DNA of 48,905 bases from Thermoleophilaceae bacterium (GTDB lineage: Bacteria > Actinomycetota > Thermoleophilia > Solirubrobacterales > Thermoleophilaceae), in assembly GCA_025928345.1 (NCBI GenBank), contig JAICJR010000003.1:1-48905 (forward strand), written 5' to 3'. The notes beneath the pieces were generated by a model that ran no database searches, was not told where the DNA came from, and was given only the letters and a program-made list of their open reading frames with translations. Both the position numbers and the translations under genes were made by a program. Positions 36,779 through 45,380 of the stretch are shown here, one piece after another (the first letter of the stretch is position 1; each line of letters begins with the position of its first letter).

Positions 36779-37357
36779 ATGGCGTCTCAGATAGCACGAC
36801 GGGCGGACGCTGCGCGCAACATCGACCGCATCCTCGGGTCCGCGATTCACGTGTTCGCGCTTGACTCGGGCGCGGGCATGAACGAGGTGGCCGCCCACGC
36901 GGGAGTGGGCCGCGCGACCCTCTACCGCCACTTCGCCTCGCGCGACGACCTGATGGCCGCCATCCGCGCCCAGGCCGGGCAGGAGGCAGTGGCCGCGGTG
37001 GAGAGCTGCACGCTCGACGCCGGCTCCTCGCTCGACTGCATCGAGAGCATCGTGCGTGCCGTGATCGAGCTTGGCGACCGCTACCGCTTCCTCAGCAACT
37101 GGCGCAGCGACGAGCACCGCGAGCCGCGCGAACGGATCTCGGCCGCGCTCGCCGCCGCCGTGGAACGCGGTCAGCGCCGGGGCGAGATCTCGCGCAGCGT
37201 GCCGGTGGACTGGGCGGTGCTCGCCATCCGCAGCCTGATGCTCGCCGCCCTCGAGCAGCTGTCCGACGGCGAGCTGAGCGACCGCGAGGCCGAGCGGCTC
37301 GTCACGCGTATCGTGGTGCAGGGCCTCTCCCCCGCGCGAAGGAACGGCGGGCAGTGA
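36779..37357 (+). CDS. TetR/AcrR family transcriptional regulator
   Basis: MASQIARRADAARNIDRILGSAIHVFALDSGAGMNEVAAHAGVGRATLYRHFASRDDLMAAI; start corrected from the track start at 36335. Confidence 0.92.
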   Translation: MASQIARRADAARNIDRILGSAIHVFALDSGAGMNEVAAHAGVGRATLYRHFASRDDLMAAIRAQAGQEAVAAVESCTLDAGSSLDCIESIVRAVIELGDRYRFLSNWRSDEHREPRERISAALAAAVERGQRRGEISRSVPVDWAVLAIRSLMLAALEQLSDGELSDREAERLVTRIVVQGLSPARRNGGQ

Positions 37358-38784
37358 GCGAGCAGGGCGTCGAGCGGCAGCACTACGGCCTCACCTTCGC
37401 GGTGCTGGCACTCGCGGGCGTGTCGTACTCGCTGCTCCAGTCGCTCGTGGCCCCGGCGCTGCCGGTGATCCAGCACGACCTTCACACGAGCGCCACGCAC
37501 TCCACGTGGGTGTTCACCTCGTTCCTGCTCAGCGCGTCGGTGGCGACGCCGATCGCCGGCCGGCTCGGCGACATGTTCGGCAAGGAGCGCACGCTGCTGC
37601 TCGTCCTCCTCGTACTCGCCGGCGGCACGCTCGTGTCCGCCCTTGCCAGCTCGATCGCGCTGCTCGTGGTGGGCCGCATCATCCAGGGCACAGGCGGGGC
37701 GATATTCCCGCTCGCCTTCGGGATCATCCGCGACGAGTTCCCGGCGCGTCGCGTGGCGAGCGGCATCGGCTTCATCTCTGCGCTGCTGGGCGTCGGCGGC
37801 GGCGCGGGCATAGTGCTCGCCGGGCCGATCGTCGAGAACTTCTCCTATCACTGGCTCTTCTGGCTGCCGCTCATCCCCACCGCGATCGCGGCGATCGCCA
37901 CCCATCTGTTCGTGCCGGAGTCTCCGCTCAAGCCGGGCGGGCGCGTGAGCTGGCTCGGCGCCGGGCTGCTGTCGGCGTGGCTCGTCGCGCTCCTGCTCGG
38001 CACGAGTCAGGGGCCCATCTGGGGCTGGGGCGACCCGCGTGTGATCGGCCTGTTCCTTGCGGCCGTCGTGCTCGCCGTGGTGTGGATCGTGGCCGAGTCG
38101 CGCGCGCCGGAGCCGCTCGTGGACATGGCGATGATGAGGCTGCGCGGCGTGTGGACCACGAATGTGGCCGCCACGCTGCTCGGCTTCGGCATGTACGGCT
38201 CGTTCATCACGATCCCGCAGTTCGTGGAGGCGCCCGCGGGAGCCGGCTACGGCTTTCATGCCTCGGTCACCCAGGCGGGCCTCTTCCTTGTTCCATCGAC
38301 GGCGGGCATGCTCGCGGTCAGTCCGCTTGCCGGACGGATCGCGCACAGCGTTGGCTCGCGGGTGGCGCTGATGGCCGGCGCGCTTCTCACGATGGTCTGC
38401 TTCGTGCTGCTCGCGGCCGCCAACACGCAGCGCTGGGAGATCTACGTGGCGAGCCTCTTCCTCGGCGCTGGCATCGGGCTCGCCTTCGCAGCGCTGGCGA
38501 ACCTGATCGTCGAGGCCGTGCCGCCCGAGCAGACCGGCGTCGCAACCGGGATGAACACGATCATGCGAACGATCGGCGGCGCCATCGGCGGCCAGGTGGC
38601 GGCGAGCATCATCGCCGCGTCGCTCGAGGCGTCCGGCGTGCCGGCCGAGCGAGGCTTCACCATCGCGTTCGCGCTGGCGGCGGGCGCGCTGTTCGTGAGC
38701 TTCCTGTCGGCGCTCGCGGTTCCGCGGAAGCCGCGTGGGCCGCTGATCACGGCCGAGCCGGCCACCGCCGGGTCGAGCAGCTAG
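37354..38784 (+). CDS. MFS transporter (DHA2/EmrB-like), translationally coupled to the TetR gene
   Basis: 476 aa; PIAGRLGDMFGKERTLLLVLLVLAGGTLVSALASSIALLVVGRIIQGTGGAIFPLAFGIIRDEFPA; 4-bp overlap with the TetR CDS. Confidence 0.93.
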   Translation: MSEQGVERQHYGLTFAVLALAGVSYSLLQSLVAPALPVIQHDLHTSATHSTWVFTSFLLSASVATPIAGRLGDMFGKERTLLLVLLVLAGGTLVSALASSIALLVVGRIIQGTGGAIFPLAFGIIRDEFPARRVASGIGFISALLGVGGGAGIVLAGPIVENFSYHWLFWLPLIPTAIAAIATHLFVPESPLKPGGRVSWLGAGLLSAWLVALLLGTSQGPIWGWGDPRVIGLFLAAVVLAVVWIVAESRAPEPLVDMAMMRLRGVWTTNVAATLLGFGMYGSFITIPQFVEAPAGAGYGFHASVTQAGLFLVPSTAGMLAVSPLAGRIAHSVGSRVALMAGALLTMVCFVLLAAANTQRWEIYVASLFLGAGIGLAFAALANLIVEAVPPEQTGVATGMNTIMRTIGGAIGGQVAASIIAASLEASGVPAERGFTIAFALAAGALFVSFLSALAVPRKPRGPLITAEPATAGSSS

Positions 38785-38786
38785 CC

Positions 38787-39218
38787 GTGTACCGGAACAT
38801 CCTGGTGGCGGTGGACGGCTCGAAGGAGTCGGACCTGGCGCTCGACGCCGCGATCGACCTCGCGCTCGGGACCAACGCGCGGCTCACGCTCCTGCACGTG
38901 GCCACCCGGGCGCCTGCGTCACTCGGCGTTTCGGCAGCCGGCGCAGCCGTGGCCGCCGAGCTGCTCGAGTACCACGACAAGGTCCTCCACGAGGCGATCG
39001 ACAAGGTGCCGAAGGAGCTGCCGATCACCACGCTCATGCTCGACGGCCATCCCGCCCAGGCGATCGTCAAAGCAGCACGCGAGTACGAGCACGACCTGAT
39101 CGTCATGGGCTCTCGCGGCCGCGGCCGGGCAAGCGCGGCGCTGCTGGGCAGCGTGTCGCATGAAGTCCTACACGAGGCCGACGTGCCTGTTCTGGTGGTC
39201 CACCAGAACAGGTCATAG
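38787..39218 (+). CDS. Universal stress protein (UspA family)
   Basis: VYRNILVAVDGSKESDLALDAAIDLALGTNARLTLLHVA..DLIVMGSRGRGRASAALLGSVSHEVLHEADVPVLVVH; GTG start. Confidence 0.92.
   Translation: MYRNILVAVDGSKESDLALDAAIDLALGTNARLTLLHVATRAPASLGVSAAGAAVAAELLEYHDKVLHEAIDKVPKELPITTLMLDGHPAQAIVKAAREYEHDLIVMGSRGRGRASAALLGSVSHEVLHEADVPVLVVHQNRS
39186..39212. repeat. Perfect 13-bp inverted repeat with 1-nt centre at the 3' end of the UspA CDS
   Basis: CCTGTTCTGGTGG-T-CCACCAGAACAGG. Confidence 0.95.
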
Positions 39219-39276
39219 GTCAGGGGTCATAGGTCATGGGGCTGTTCCTCTGACCTATGACCTATGACCTCTGACC
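39211..39276. repeat. Heptanucleotide repeat hairpin: 4 direct units, 10-nt loop, 4 reverse-complement units
   Basis: GGTCATA GGTCAGG GGTCATA GGTCATG - GGGCTGTTCC - TCTGACC TATGACC TATGACC TCTGACC. Confidence 0.95.
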
Positions 39277-39321
39277 GGGAACCGGCGCGGCGAGCGAAGG
39301 CAACCGATACGTTCCGGGCTA

Positions 39322-41790
39322 ATGAGGCGTCCTTGGCAGGGGGTCATCTCGGCGACGGTTGCGGTCGTCCTTGTTGCGATTCCGGTTTCGGCCGCCAAGC
39401 CGACCACGCACTCGGCCGCCGGCTACAGCGCCGTGATCAAGCGGACGGCGCACGGCATTCCGCACATCACGGCGAAGAACTTCGGCGGGCTCGGCTTTGG
39501 CTACGGCTACGCGTTCGCGCAGGACGACTTCTGCACGATGGCCGAGGACTACGTGACGGTGGAGGGCCAGCGGTCGAAGTACTTCGGGCCGGACGGCACC
39601 TACTACCAGGGCGGCAACGGCATCACGGTGAACAATCTCGACTCCGACTTCTTCTTCCAGCAGATCAAGGACTCACACGTGATCGACAAGCTGCTGGCGA
39701 AGCCGGCGCCGATGGGCCCGAAGCCCGAGGTGAAGCAGGCCGTGCAGGGCTACGTGGCGGGTTACAACAAGTACCTCGCCGACGTTGGGGGACGCAACGG
39801 CCTGCCCGACCCGCGCTGCCGCGGCAAGTCGTGGGTGCGGCCGATCACCACGCAGGACGCGTACCTGCGCTTCTACCAGCTGGTGGAGCTCGCGAGCGGC
39901 GACGTGGTGATCCCCGGCATCGCCGAGGCCCAGCCGCCCACGCCGTCGCTGCCGCTGTCGGTGGGCGCGCCGCAGCTGAACATCCCGCAGACAGCCCACG
40001 CGCTCCTGCAGAAGCTGCCGGGCCTCGGCGCGATCGGGTCGAACGCCGTGGCGGTGGGCAAGGGCGGCACGCGCGACCACAAGCACGGCCTGCTGCTCGG
40101 CAACCCGCACTTCCCCTGGGTCGGCACCGAGCGCTTCTACCAGGCGCAGGCCACGATCCCCGGGAAGATCAACGTGGAGGGAGCGTCGCTCTTCGGCGTG
40201 CCGGTGGTGCTGATCGGCCACAACGACAACATCGCGTGGAGCCACACGGTGTCGACCGCGTTCCGCTTCACGCCGTACCAGCTCACGCTCGTGCCGGGCT
40301 CCCCCACCACGTACCTCTACGACGGCAAGCCCGAGCAGATGACGAGCCGCAACGTCACCATCCAGGTGCGCCAACCGGACGGCTCGATCAAGCCGCAGAC
40401 GCGCACCCTCTACTCGAGCCGCTTTGGCCCGATCTTCAACTCGATCGAGGGCATCCCGCTGCCCTGGACGCCGACGACCGCCTTCGCGCTCGCCGACGCG
40501 AACGCCGACAACTTCCGCGTGTTCAACCACTTCCTCGACACGGACATGGCGAAGTCCGCCCAGCAGGAGCTCGACATCCTGAAGAAGTACGAGGGCATCC
40601 CGTGGGTGAACACGATCGTCGCGGACCGCACGGGCCACGCGCTCTATGCGGACATCGGCGCCGTGCCGAACGTGTCGAACGCGAAGGCGCAGCAGTGCGA
40701 CACCGCGCTCGGCACGGCCACCTTCCAGCTGCTCGGCCTGCCGATCCTCGACGGGTCGCGCTCAGCCTGCAACTGGGGCAACGACTCGGACGCGATCGAG
40801 CCGGGCCTGTTCGGCCCCTCGCACCTCCCCCATCTCTTCCGCAACGACTACGTGACGAACTCGAACGACAGCTACTGGCTGTCCAACCCTCACCACCCGC
40901 TCACCGGCTTCGCGCGCATCATCGGCACCGAGAACACCGCGCGCAGCCTGCGCACGCGCATCGGGCTGATCATGACCCAGGACCAGGTGGACCACGGCGG
41001 ATTCACCCTGCGCGACATGCAGAACATGGTGTTCAGCGATCGTCAGTACGCGGGCGAGCTCACGCGCGACGCGCTCGTGGGCATGTGTCGCTCGATGCCC
41101 GGCGGGCTCGCCCCCACCTCGTCGGGTCCGCCGGTGCAGGTGGGCAGCGCCTGCGACGTTCTGGCGAATTGGAATCTGCACGAGGACCTGAACTCGAAGG
41201 GCGCGGTGCTGTTCCGCCGCTTCTGGGATCACGCGGGGAGCGCCGAGCCGTCGCCCTGGGCGGTGCCGTTCAGCTCGTCGGACCCGGTGCACACGCCCAA
41301 CACGCTCGACACGAACAATCCGCAGGTGCGCCTGGCACTTGGCGATGCGATCAACGACCTCGAGGGCGCGAACATCCCCCTAAATGCCGCGCCCGGCGAC
41401 GTGCAGAAGGGGCCGGGAGGCATCCCCGTGCACGGCGGCCCGGGTGACCCGAACGGCGACTTCGACGCGATCTACACGAACTTCACGGCGGGCAAGGGCT
41501 TCGACCCGGTGACCATGGGCTCCTCATACGTGCAGGCGGTCACCTGGAACAACAGCGCCTGCCCGCTGGCGCGCACAATCCTCACCTACTCGGAGTCCGA
41601 CAACCCGCGCTCGCCGTTCTTCGACGACCAGACCGCCATGTTCAGCCGCAAGCGCTGGGTGCACGAGCGCTTCTGCGCAAACGACGTGAACGCGAACACC
41701 GTCACGAAGACGACGGTGTCCTCCGGCTCAGCGACTAAGACCGTACGCGGTCCCGCCGGCCGCAAGCGCGGCCGCCGCGGCGGTGCCTAG
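39322..41790 (+). CDS. Penicillin acylase family protein (Ntn hydrolase; possible acyl-homoserine-lactone/lipopeptide acylase)
   Basis: 822 aa, signal peptide; IKRTAHGIPHITAKNFGGLGFGYGYAFAQDD; candidate nucleophile region GSNAVAVGKGGTRDHKHGLLLGNPHFPW. Confidence 0.9.
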   Translation: MRRPWQGVISATVAVVLVAIPVSAAKPTTHSAAGYSAVIKRTAHGIPHITAKNFGGLGFGYGYAFAQDDFCTMAEDYVTVEGQRSKYFGPDGTYYQGGNGITVNNLDSDFFFQQIKDSHVIDKLLAKPAPMGPKPEVKQAVQGYVAGYNKYLADVGGRNGLPDPRCRGKSWVRPITTQDAYLRFYQLVELASGDVVIPGIAEAQPPTPSLPLSVGAPQLNIPQTAHALLQKLPGLGAIGSNAVAVGKGGTRDHKHGLLLGNPHFPWVGTERFYQAQATIPGKINVEGASLFGVPVVLIGHNDNIAWSHTVSTAFRFTPYQLTLVPGSPTTYLYDGKPEQMTSRNVTIQVRQPDGSIKPQTRTLYSSRFGPIFNSIEGIPLPWTPTTAFALADANADNFRVFNHFLDTDMAKSAQQELDILKKYEGIPWVNTIVADRTGHALYADIGAVPNVSNAKAQQCDTALGTATFQLLGLPILDGSRSACNWGNDSDAIEPGLFGPSHLPHLFRNDYVTNSNDSYWLSNPHHPLTGFARIIGTENTARSLRTRIGLIMTQDQVDHGGFTLRDMQNMVFSDRQYAGELTRDALVGMCRSMPGGLAPTSSGPPVQVGSACDVLANWNLHEDLNSKGAVLFRRFWDHAGSAEPSPWAVPFSSSDPVHTPNTLDTNNPQVRLALGDAINDLEGANIPLNAAPGDVQKGPGGIPVHGGPGDPNGDFDAIYTNFTAGKGFDPVTMGSSYVQAVTWNNSACPLARTILTYSESDNPRSPFFDDQTAMFSRKRWVHERFCANDVNANTVTKTTVSSGSATKTVRGPAGRKRGRRGGA

Positions 41791-42720
41791 CGCGCGCCGG
41801 TGCTTCGTCAGCCATAGCTGCAGGCTGCGCGGGTGCGCCTTGTCGTTGAAGTCGCCGTGCGCACCCTCGTCCTTGCTCGGCGGGTCGAACAGGTTGCCCG
41901 GCCGCGGCGGGTCGATCGGCTCGTCGGTCTGCTGAGACTTCACGCCGGTCTTCGCCAGGTAGATCTCGGCAGCCAGCGGCGACACCTTGTTGCCCCAGAT
42001 CGTGTAGACGGCGGAGCCGCCCACGTACATCTCCCGGCGCTTGGCCTTCGCGCAGTGGTGCACGGCCTCGGCGGCCACCTCGGGCTGGTAGATCGGCGGC
42101 ACCGGCATCGGCTTCTTCGGCATCTTGCTGCGGCCGTGGTCGAACTGCGGCGTGTTGAGCCCGGGCAGCTGGACCATCCCCACGTGCACGTTCGAGCCCT
42201 TGTTGCGAAGCTCGGTGCGGACGGACTCGACGAAGCCCTTGATCGCGTGCTTCGCGCCGCAGTAGGGCGCCTGCAGCGGAATGCCGCGGTACGCCATCGC
42301 GGAGCCCACCTGCACGATCGAGCCGTGGTCGCGCGGCAGCATCCGCTTGAGCGCGGAGCGCGTGCCCCAAACCGTGCCGTGGTAGGTGACGTCGGTGGAG
42401 CGCTGGAACTCCTCGGGCTCGATGTCCTCGAAGAAGGAGAAGATGGTTGCCATCGCGTCGTTCACCCAGACGTCGATCGCGCCGAACGACTCCTCCACCG
42501 CGTCCGCGGCGGCCTCGACGGCCACGTGATCGGCCACGTCCACGGGCAGCACGAGGGCTTCCCCGCCGGCCCCTTCCACGTCCTTGCGCGCGCCCTCGAG
42601 TCCCGCGCGGTTGCGTGAGAGAAGCGCGACTCGCGCCCCGTCCTGCGCGAAACGGCGCGCAATTGCCCGGCCGATGCCGGCCGACGCTCCCGTGACCACC
42701 ACTACCTGTCCATCGCTCAT
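41728..42720 (-). CDS. SDR family oxidoreductase
   Basis: MSDGQVVVVTGASAGIGRAIARRFAQDGARVALLSRN..; YCGAKHAIKGFVESVRTEL (YxxxK). Confidence 0.92.
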   Translation of the reverse strand: MSDGQVVVVTGASAGIGRAIARRFAQDGARVALLSRNRAGLEGARKDVEGAGGEALVLPVDVADHVAVEAAADAVEESFGAIDVWVNDAMATIFSFFEDIEPEEFQRSTDVTYHGTVWGTRSALKRMLPRDHGSIVQVGSAMAYRGIPLQAPYCGAKHAIKGFVESVRTELRNKGSNVHVGMVQLPGLNTPQFDHGRSKMPKKPMPVPPIYQPEVAAEAVHHCAKAKRREMYVGGSAVYTIWGNKVSPLAAEIYLAKTGVKSQQTDEPIDPPRPGNLFDPPSKDEGAHGDFNDKAHPRSLQLWLTKHRRALGTAAAAALAAGGTAYGLSR

Positions 42721-42776
42721 GTCCGGTCGCTTACCCTCGGGCCGGTAGCACGAAACGGTCCGGGTACTGACGAAAC

Positions 42777-44579
42777 GTGGAAGAGCCCACACGCATCGAC
42801 GGCTACCCGCCAATCCGCGAGTACGCGGCACTCGGCAACCGCCGCACGTCCGCGCTCGTCGCACTCGACGGGACGGTGGAGTGGCTGCCGCTGCCCGATT
42901 TCGCCGCGGCTGGCGTGTTCGCGGCGGTGGTGGACGCTGAGCGCGGCGGCCGCTTCGAGCTGCAGCCGGACGAGCCATTCAAGGCCGAGCGCTCCTACAT
43001 CGCGGACACCAACGTGCTCCAGACCACGTTCGAGACGAGCGGCGGCAGCGTGCGCGTGACCGACGCGCTTGCGCTTCCCGGCGCGCCCACGCTTCCATGG
43101 ACCGAGCTGACCCGCCGCATCGAGGGGCTCAGCGGCAGCGTGTCGCTGCGCTGGCGCGTGAGCCCGCGCTTTGAGTGGACCGAGCGTGGCACGGTGAACG
43201 CCGGCGACGGCACGCCGGTGATCATCTACGGGAAGCACTCGATCGCCGTGCAGACCTGGGACGCGGGCGAGGCGCAGATCGGGAACGGGGAGGTGTCCGG
43301 CGCGTTCACCATCCGCGAGGGCGAGCGCGCGCTGCTCGCGCTTGGCTGCTTCCACGCGGAGCCCATCCTGCTGTCCGACCGCGATGCGGTGGAGGCGCGT
43401 CTCGACGAGACCGTCTCCTACTGGCGCGACTGGCTCGCAGCCGTCGAATACGAGGGTCCCTGGCACGACGAGGTGATCCGCAGCGCGCTCACCCTCGGCC
43501 TGCTCGTGGATGCGCAAACCGGAGCGATGGTGGCGGCGCCCACCACCGGCCTGCCGGAGAAGATCGGCGGTTCGCGCAACTACGACTACCGCTACGCGTG
43601 GCTGCGCGACACGAGCTTCGCCCTCGAGGCGATGCTTCAGCTCGGTCACGCCACGCAGGTGCACGGCACGCTGTCCTGGGTGCTGGGCGCCACCCGCCGC
43701 ACGCACCCGCACCTGCGTCCGTACTACAAGCTCGACGGCTCCTACAACCCGAGCTCCCGCGAGCTGCCGCTGTCCGGCTACCGCGGCTCCACCCCGGTGC
43801 TCGACGGAAACCCTGCCGAGTCGCAGCTTCAGCTCGGCAACTACGGCGACCTGCTCGACACCGCGTGGCGCTACGTGTCCGACGGCAACCGCCTCGATCC
43901 GGACAGTGCGCTGCGCCTGCGCGAGGTCGTGGATCTGGTCTGCCGGATCTGGCGCAATCCGGACGCGAGCATCTGGGAGCTCGGCGAGCGGCACGACTAC
44001 ACGCAGTCGAAACTGTCGTGCTGGCTGGCGCTCGACCGCGCGCTGAAACTGTCCAACGAGGGGCAGCTCTCGAGCCGTGACAGCGACCATTGGCGCGCCG
44101 TCCACGGCGAGCTTCGCGACTACGTTGAGCGCGAGTGCTGGTCGGAATCGCGCGGCGCGTACACGCGCTACCCGGGCACGGACCAGCTCGACGCTTCGGT
44201 GCTGCTGATGGCGCGCATGGGCTACCTGGACCTGCCGGATCCGCGGATGGACGGCACGATCGACGCCATCCGTAAGGAGCTCGGCCGCGGCCCGCTTCTC
44301 TACCGCTACAGCGGAATGGAGGAGAAGGAGGGCGCGTTCCTCGTGTGCTCGTTCTGGCTCGTGGAGGCGCTGGCGATGTCGGGCAGGGTCGACGAGGCGA
44401 CCGAGGTCATGGACGGCGTCTGCGATCTCGCCAACGACGTCGGACTTCTCTCTGAGGAGGTCGACCCGGAGAGCCGCGAACTGCTCGGCAACTTCCCGCA
44501 GGCCCTGTCGCATCTCGGCGTGATCAACGCGGCGGTTGCCCTCTCGCGCGCGAAGGATCGCGTGGCGTCAATGCGGTAG
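42777..44579 (+). CDS. Glycoside hydrolase family 15 protein (glucoamylase/trehalase-like)
   Basis: RIDGYPPIREYAALGNRRTSALVALDGTVEWLPLPDF..; GLPEKIGGSRNYDYRYAWLRDTSFALEAML; GNYGDLLDTAWRY. Confidence 0.93.
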   Translation: MEEPTRIDGYPPIREYAALGNRRTSALVALDGTVEWLPLPDFAAAGVFAAVVDAERGGRFELQPDEPFKAERSYIADTNVLQTTFETSGGSVRVTDALALPGAPTLPWTELTRRIEGLSGSVSLRWRVSPRFEWTERGTVNAGDGTPVIIYGKHSIAVQTWDAGEAQIGNGEVSGAFTIREGERALLALGCFHAEPILLSDRDAVEARLDETVSYWRDWLAAVEYEGPWHDEVIRSALTLGLLVDAQTGAMVAAPTTGLPEKIGGSRNYDYRYAWLRDTSFALEAMLQLGHATQVHGTLSWVLGATRRTHPHLRPYYKLDGSYNPSSRELPLSGYRGSTPVLDGNPAESQLQLGNYGDLLDTAWRYVSDGNRLDPDSALRLREVVDLVCRIWRNPDASIWELGERHDYTQSKLSCWLALDRALKLSNEGQLSSRDSDHWRAVHGELRDYVERECWSESRGAYTRYPGTDQLDASVLLMARMGYLDLPDPRMDGTIDAIRKELGRGPLLYRYSGMEEKEGAFLVCSFWLVEALAMSGRVDEATEVMDGVCDLANDVGLLSEEVDPESRELLGNFPQALSHLGVINAAVALSRAKDRVASMR

Positions 44580-45215
44580 CGGCGCTCCGGCCAGAGCGAG
44601 CACGGCGCCCACCGCACCGCCGGCGAGCAGCGCACTCACCACGCCACGCCGCAACGCGAGAAGCCACACGGCCGCGGCGGCGAGCACGAAGTACTGCCAG
44701 GTCTCGCCAAGAGCACGCGTGAGCGGTATGGCCGAGCCGATGATCGCGCCGATGGCCGCAGGGGCCGAGCCGCCGAGGAAGGCGCCGAAGCGGCCGTTCG
44801 AGAGCATGCGGTTGAAGCGGTCCGCGCCGATCAGGATGAACGCGAACGAGGGCGCGAAGCCCACGAGTGCCGCCAGCAGTCCCCCACCCAAGCCGCCCGC
44901 GGCATAGCCCACCGCAGCCACCGTGTGGACGACCGGCCCGGGCGTCACCTGGCCGAGCGCCACCGCGTTCACGAACTGTGCGTTCGTCATCCAGTGGTGC
45001 TGGTGCACGGCGTCCCCCTGCATGAGCGGGATGATCACGAAGCCGCCGCCGAACGAGAGCGCCCCGACCTTGAACGCGGTCCAGCACAGCGCGCCCACGC
45101 CTCCCGTGGATGCCGCGATGTGCGCGGGCGGGCCGCCGAAGCCCAGGCAGCCGATCCGCCCCCACTCCACGAAGATCTCCCCCAGCGAGGGCGGGCGGAC
45201 GGCTTGCGTGGCCAT
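44568..45215 (-). CDS. Chromate transporter (CHR family), apparently internally shortened
   Basis: MATQAVRPPSLGEIFVEWGRIGCLGFGGPPAHIAASTGGVGALCWTAFKVGALSFGGGFVIIPLMQGDAVHQHHWMTNAQFVNAVALGQVTPGPVVHTVAAVGYAAGG.. Confidence 0.85.
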   Translation of the reverse strand: MATQAVRPPSLGEIFVEWGRIGCLGFGGPPAHIAASTGGVGALCWTAFKVGALSFGGGFVIIPLMQGDAVHQHHWMTNAQFVNAVALGQVTPGPVVHTVAAVGYAAGGLGGGLLAALVGFAPSFAFILIGADRFNRMLSNGRFGAFLGGSAPAAIGAIIGSAIPLTRALGETWQYFVLAAAAVWLLALRRGVVSALLAGGAVGAVLALAGAPLPH

Positions 45216-45380
45216 CGCGGGCAGCGTACGCGAGCACCCGGCAAACCGGCTTTTCGCGCCCTGCGCATTGCTAGAGTGCCCGCTTCCCGCCCCGGAAGCT
45301 CGTGAACGATCTTCTGACAGCTTGGGTCTCGCTAAGAGCGCTGGAACGCCGCGGCCCGCCGACCTCGACCCCCATGTCCC

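Noticed and set aside
36202-39276. Possible CRISPR arrays at the tandem repeats
   Set aside because: Units are 7 bp with no spacers and no cas genes nearby.
39264-41447. 727-aa plus-strand ORF
   Set aside because: Alternate frame of the penicillin acylase; Arg-rich shadow composition.
42717-44513. 598-aa minus-strand ORF
   Set aside because: Antisense shadow of the GH15 gene, whose motifs are convincing.
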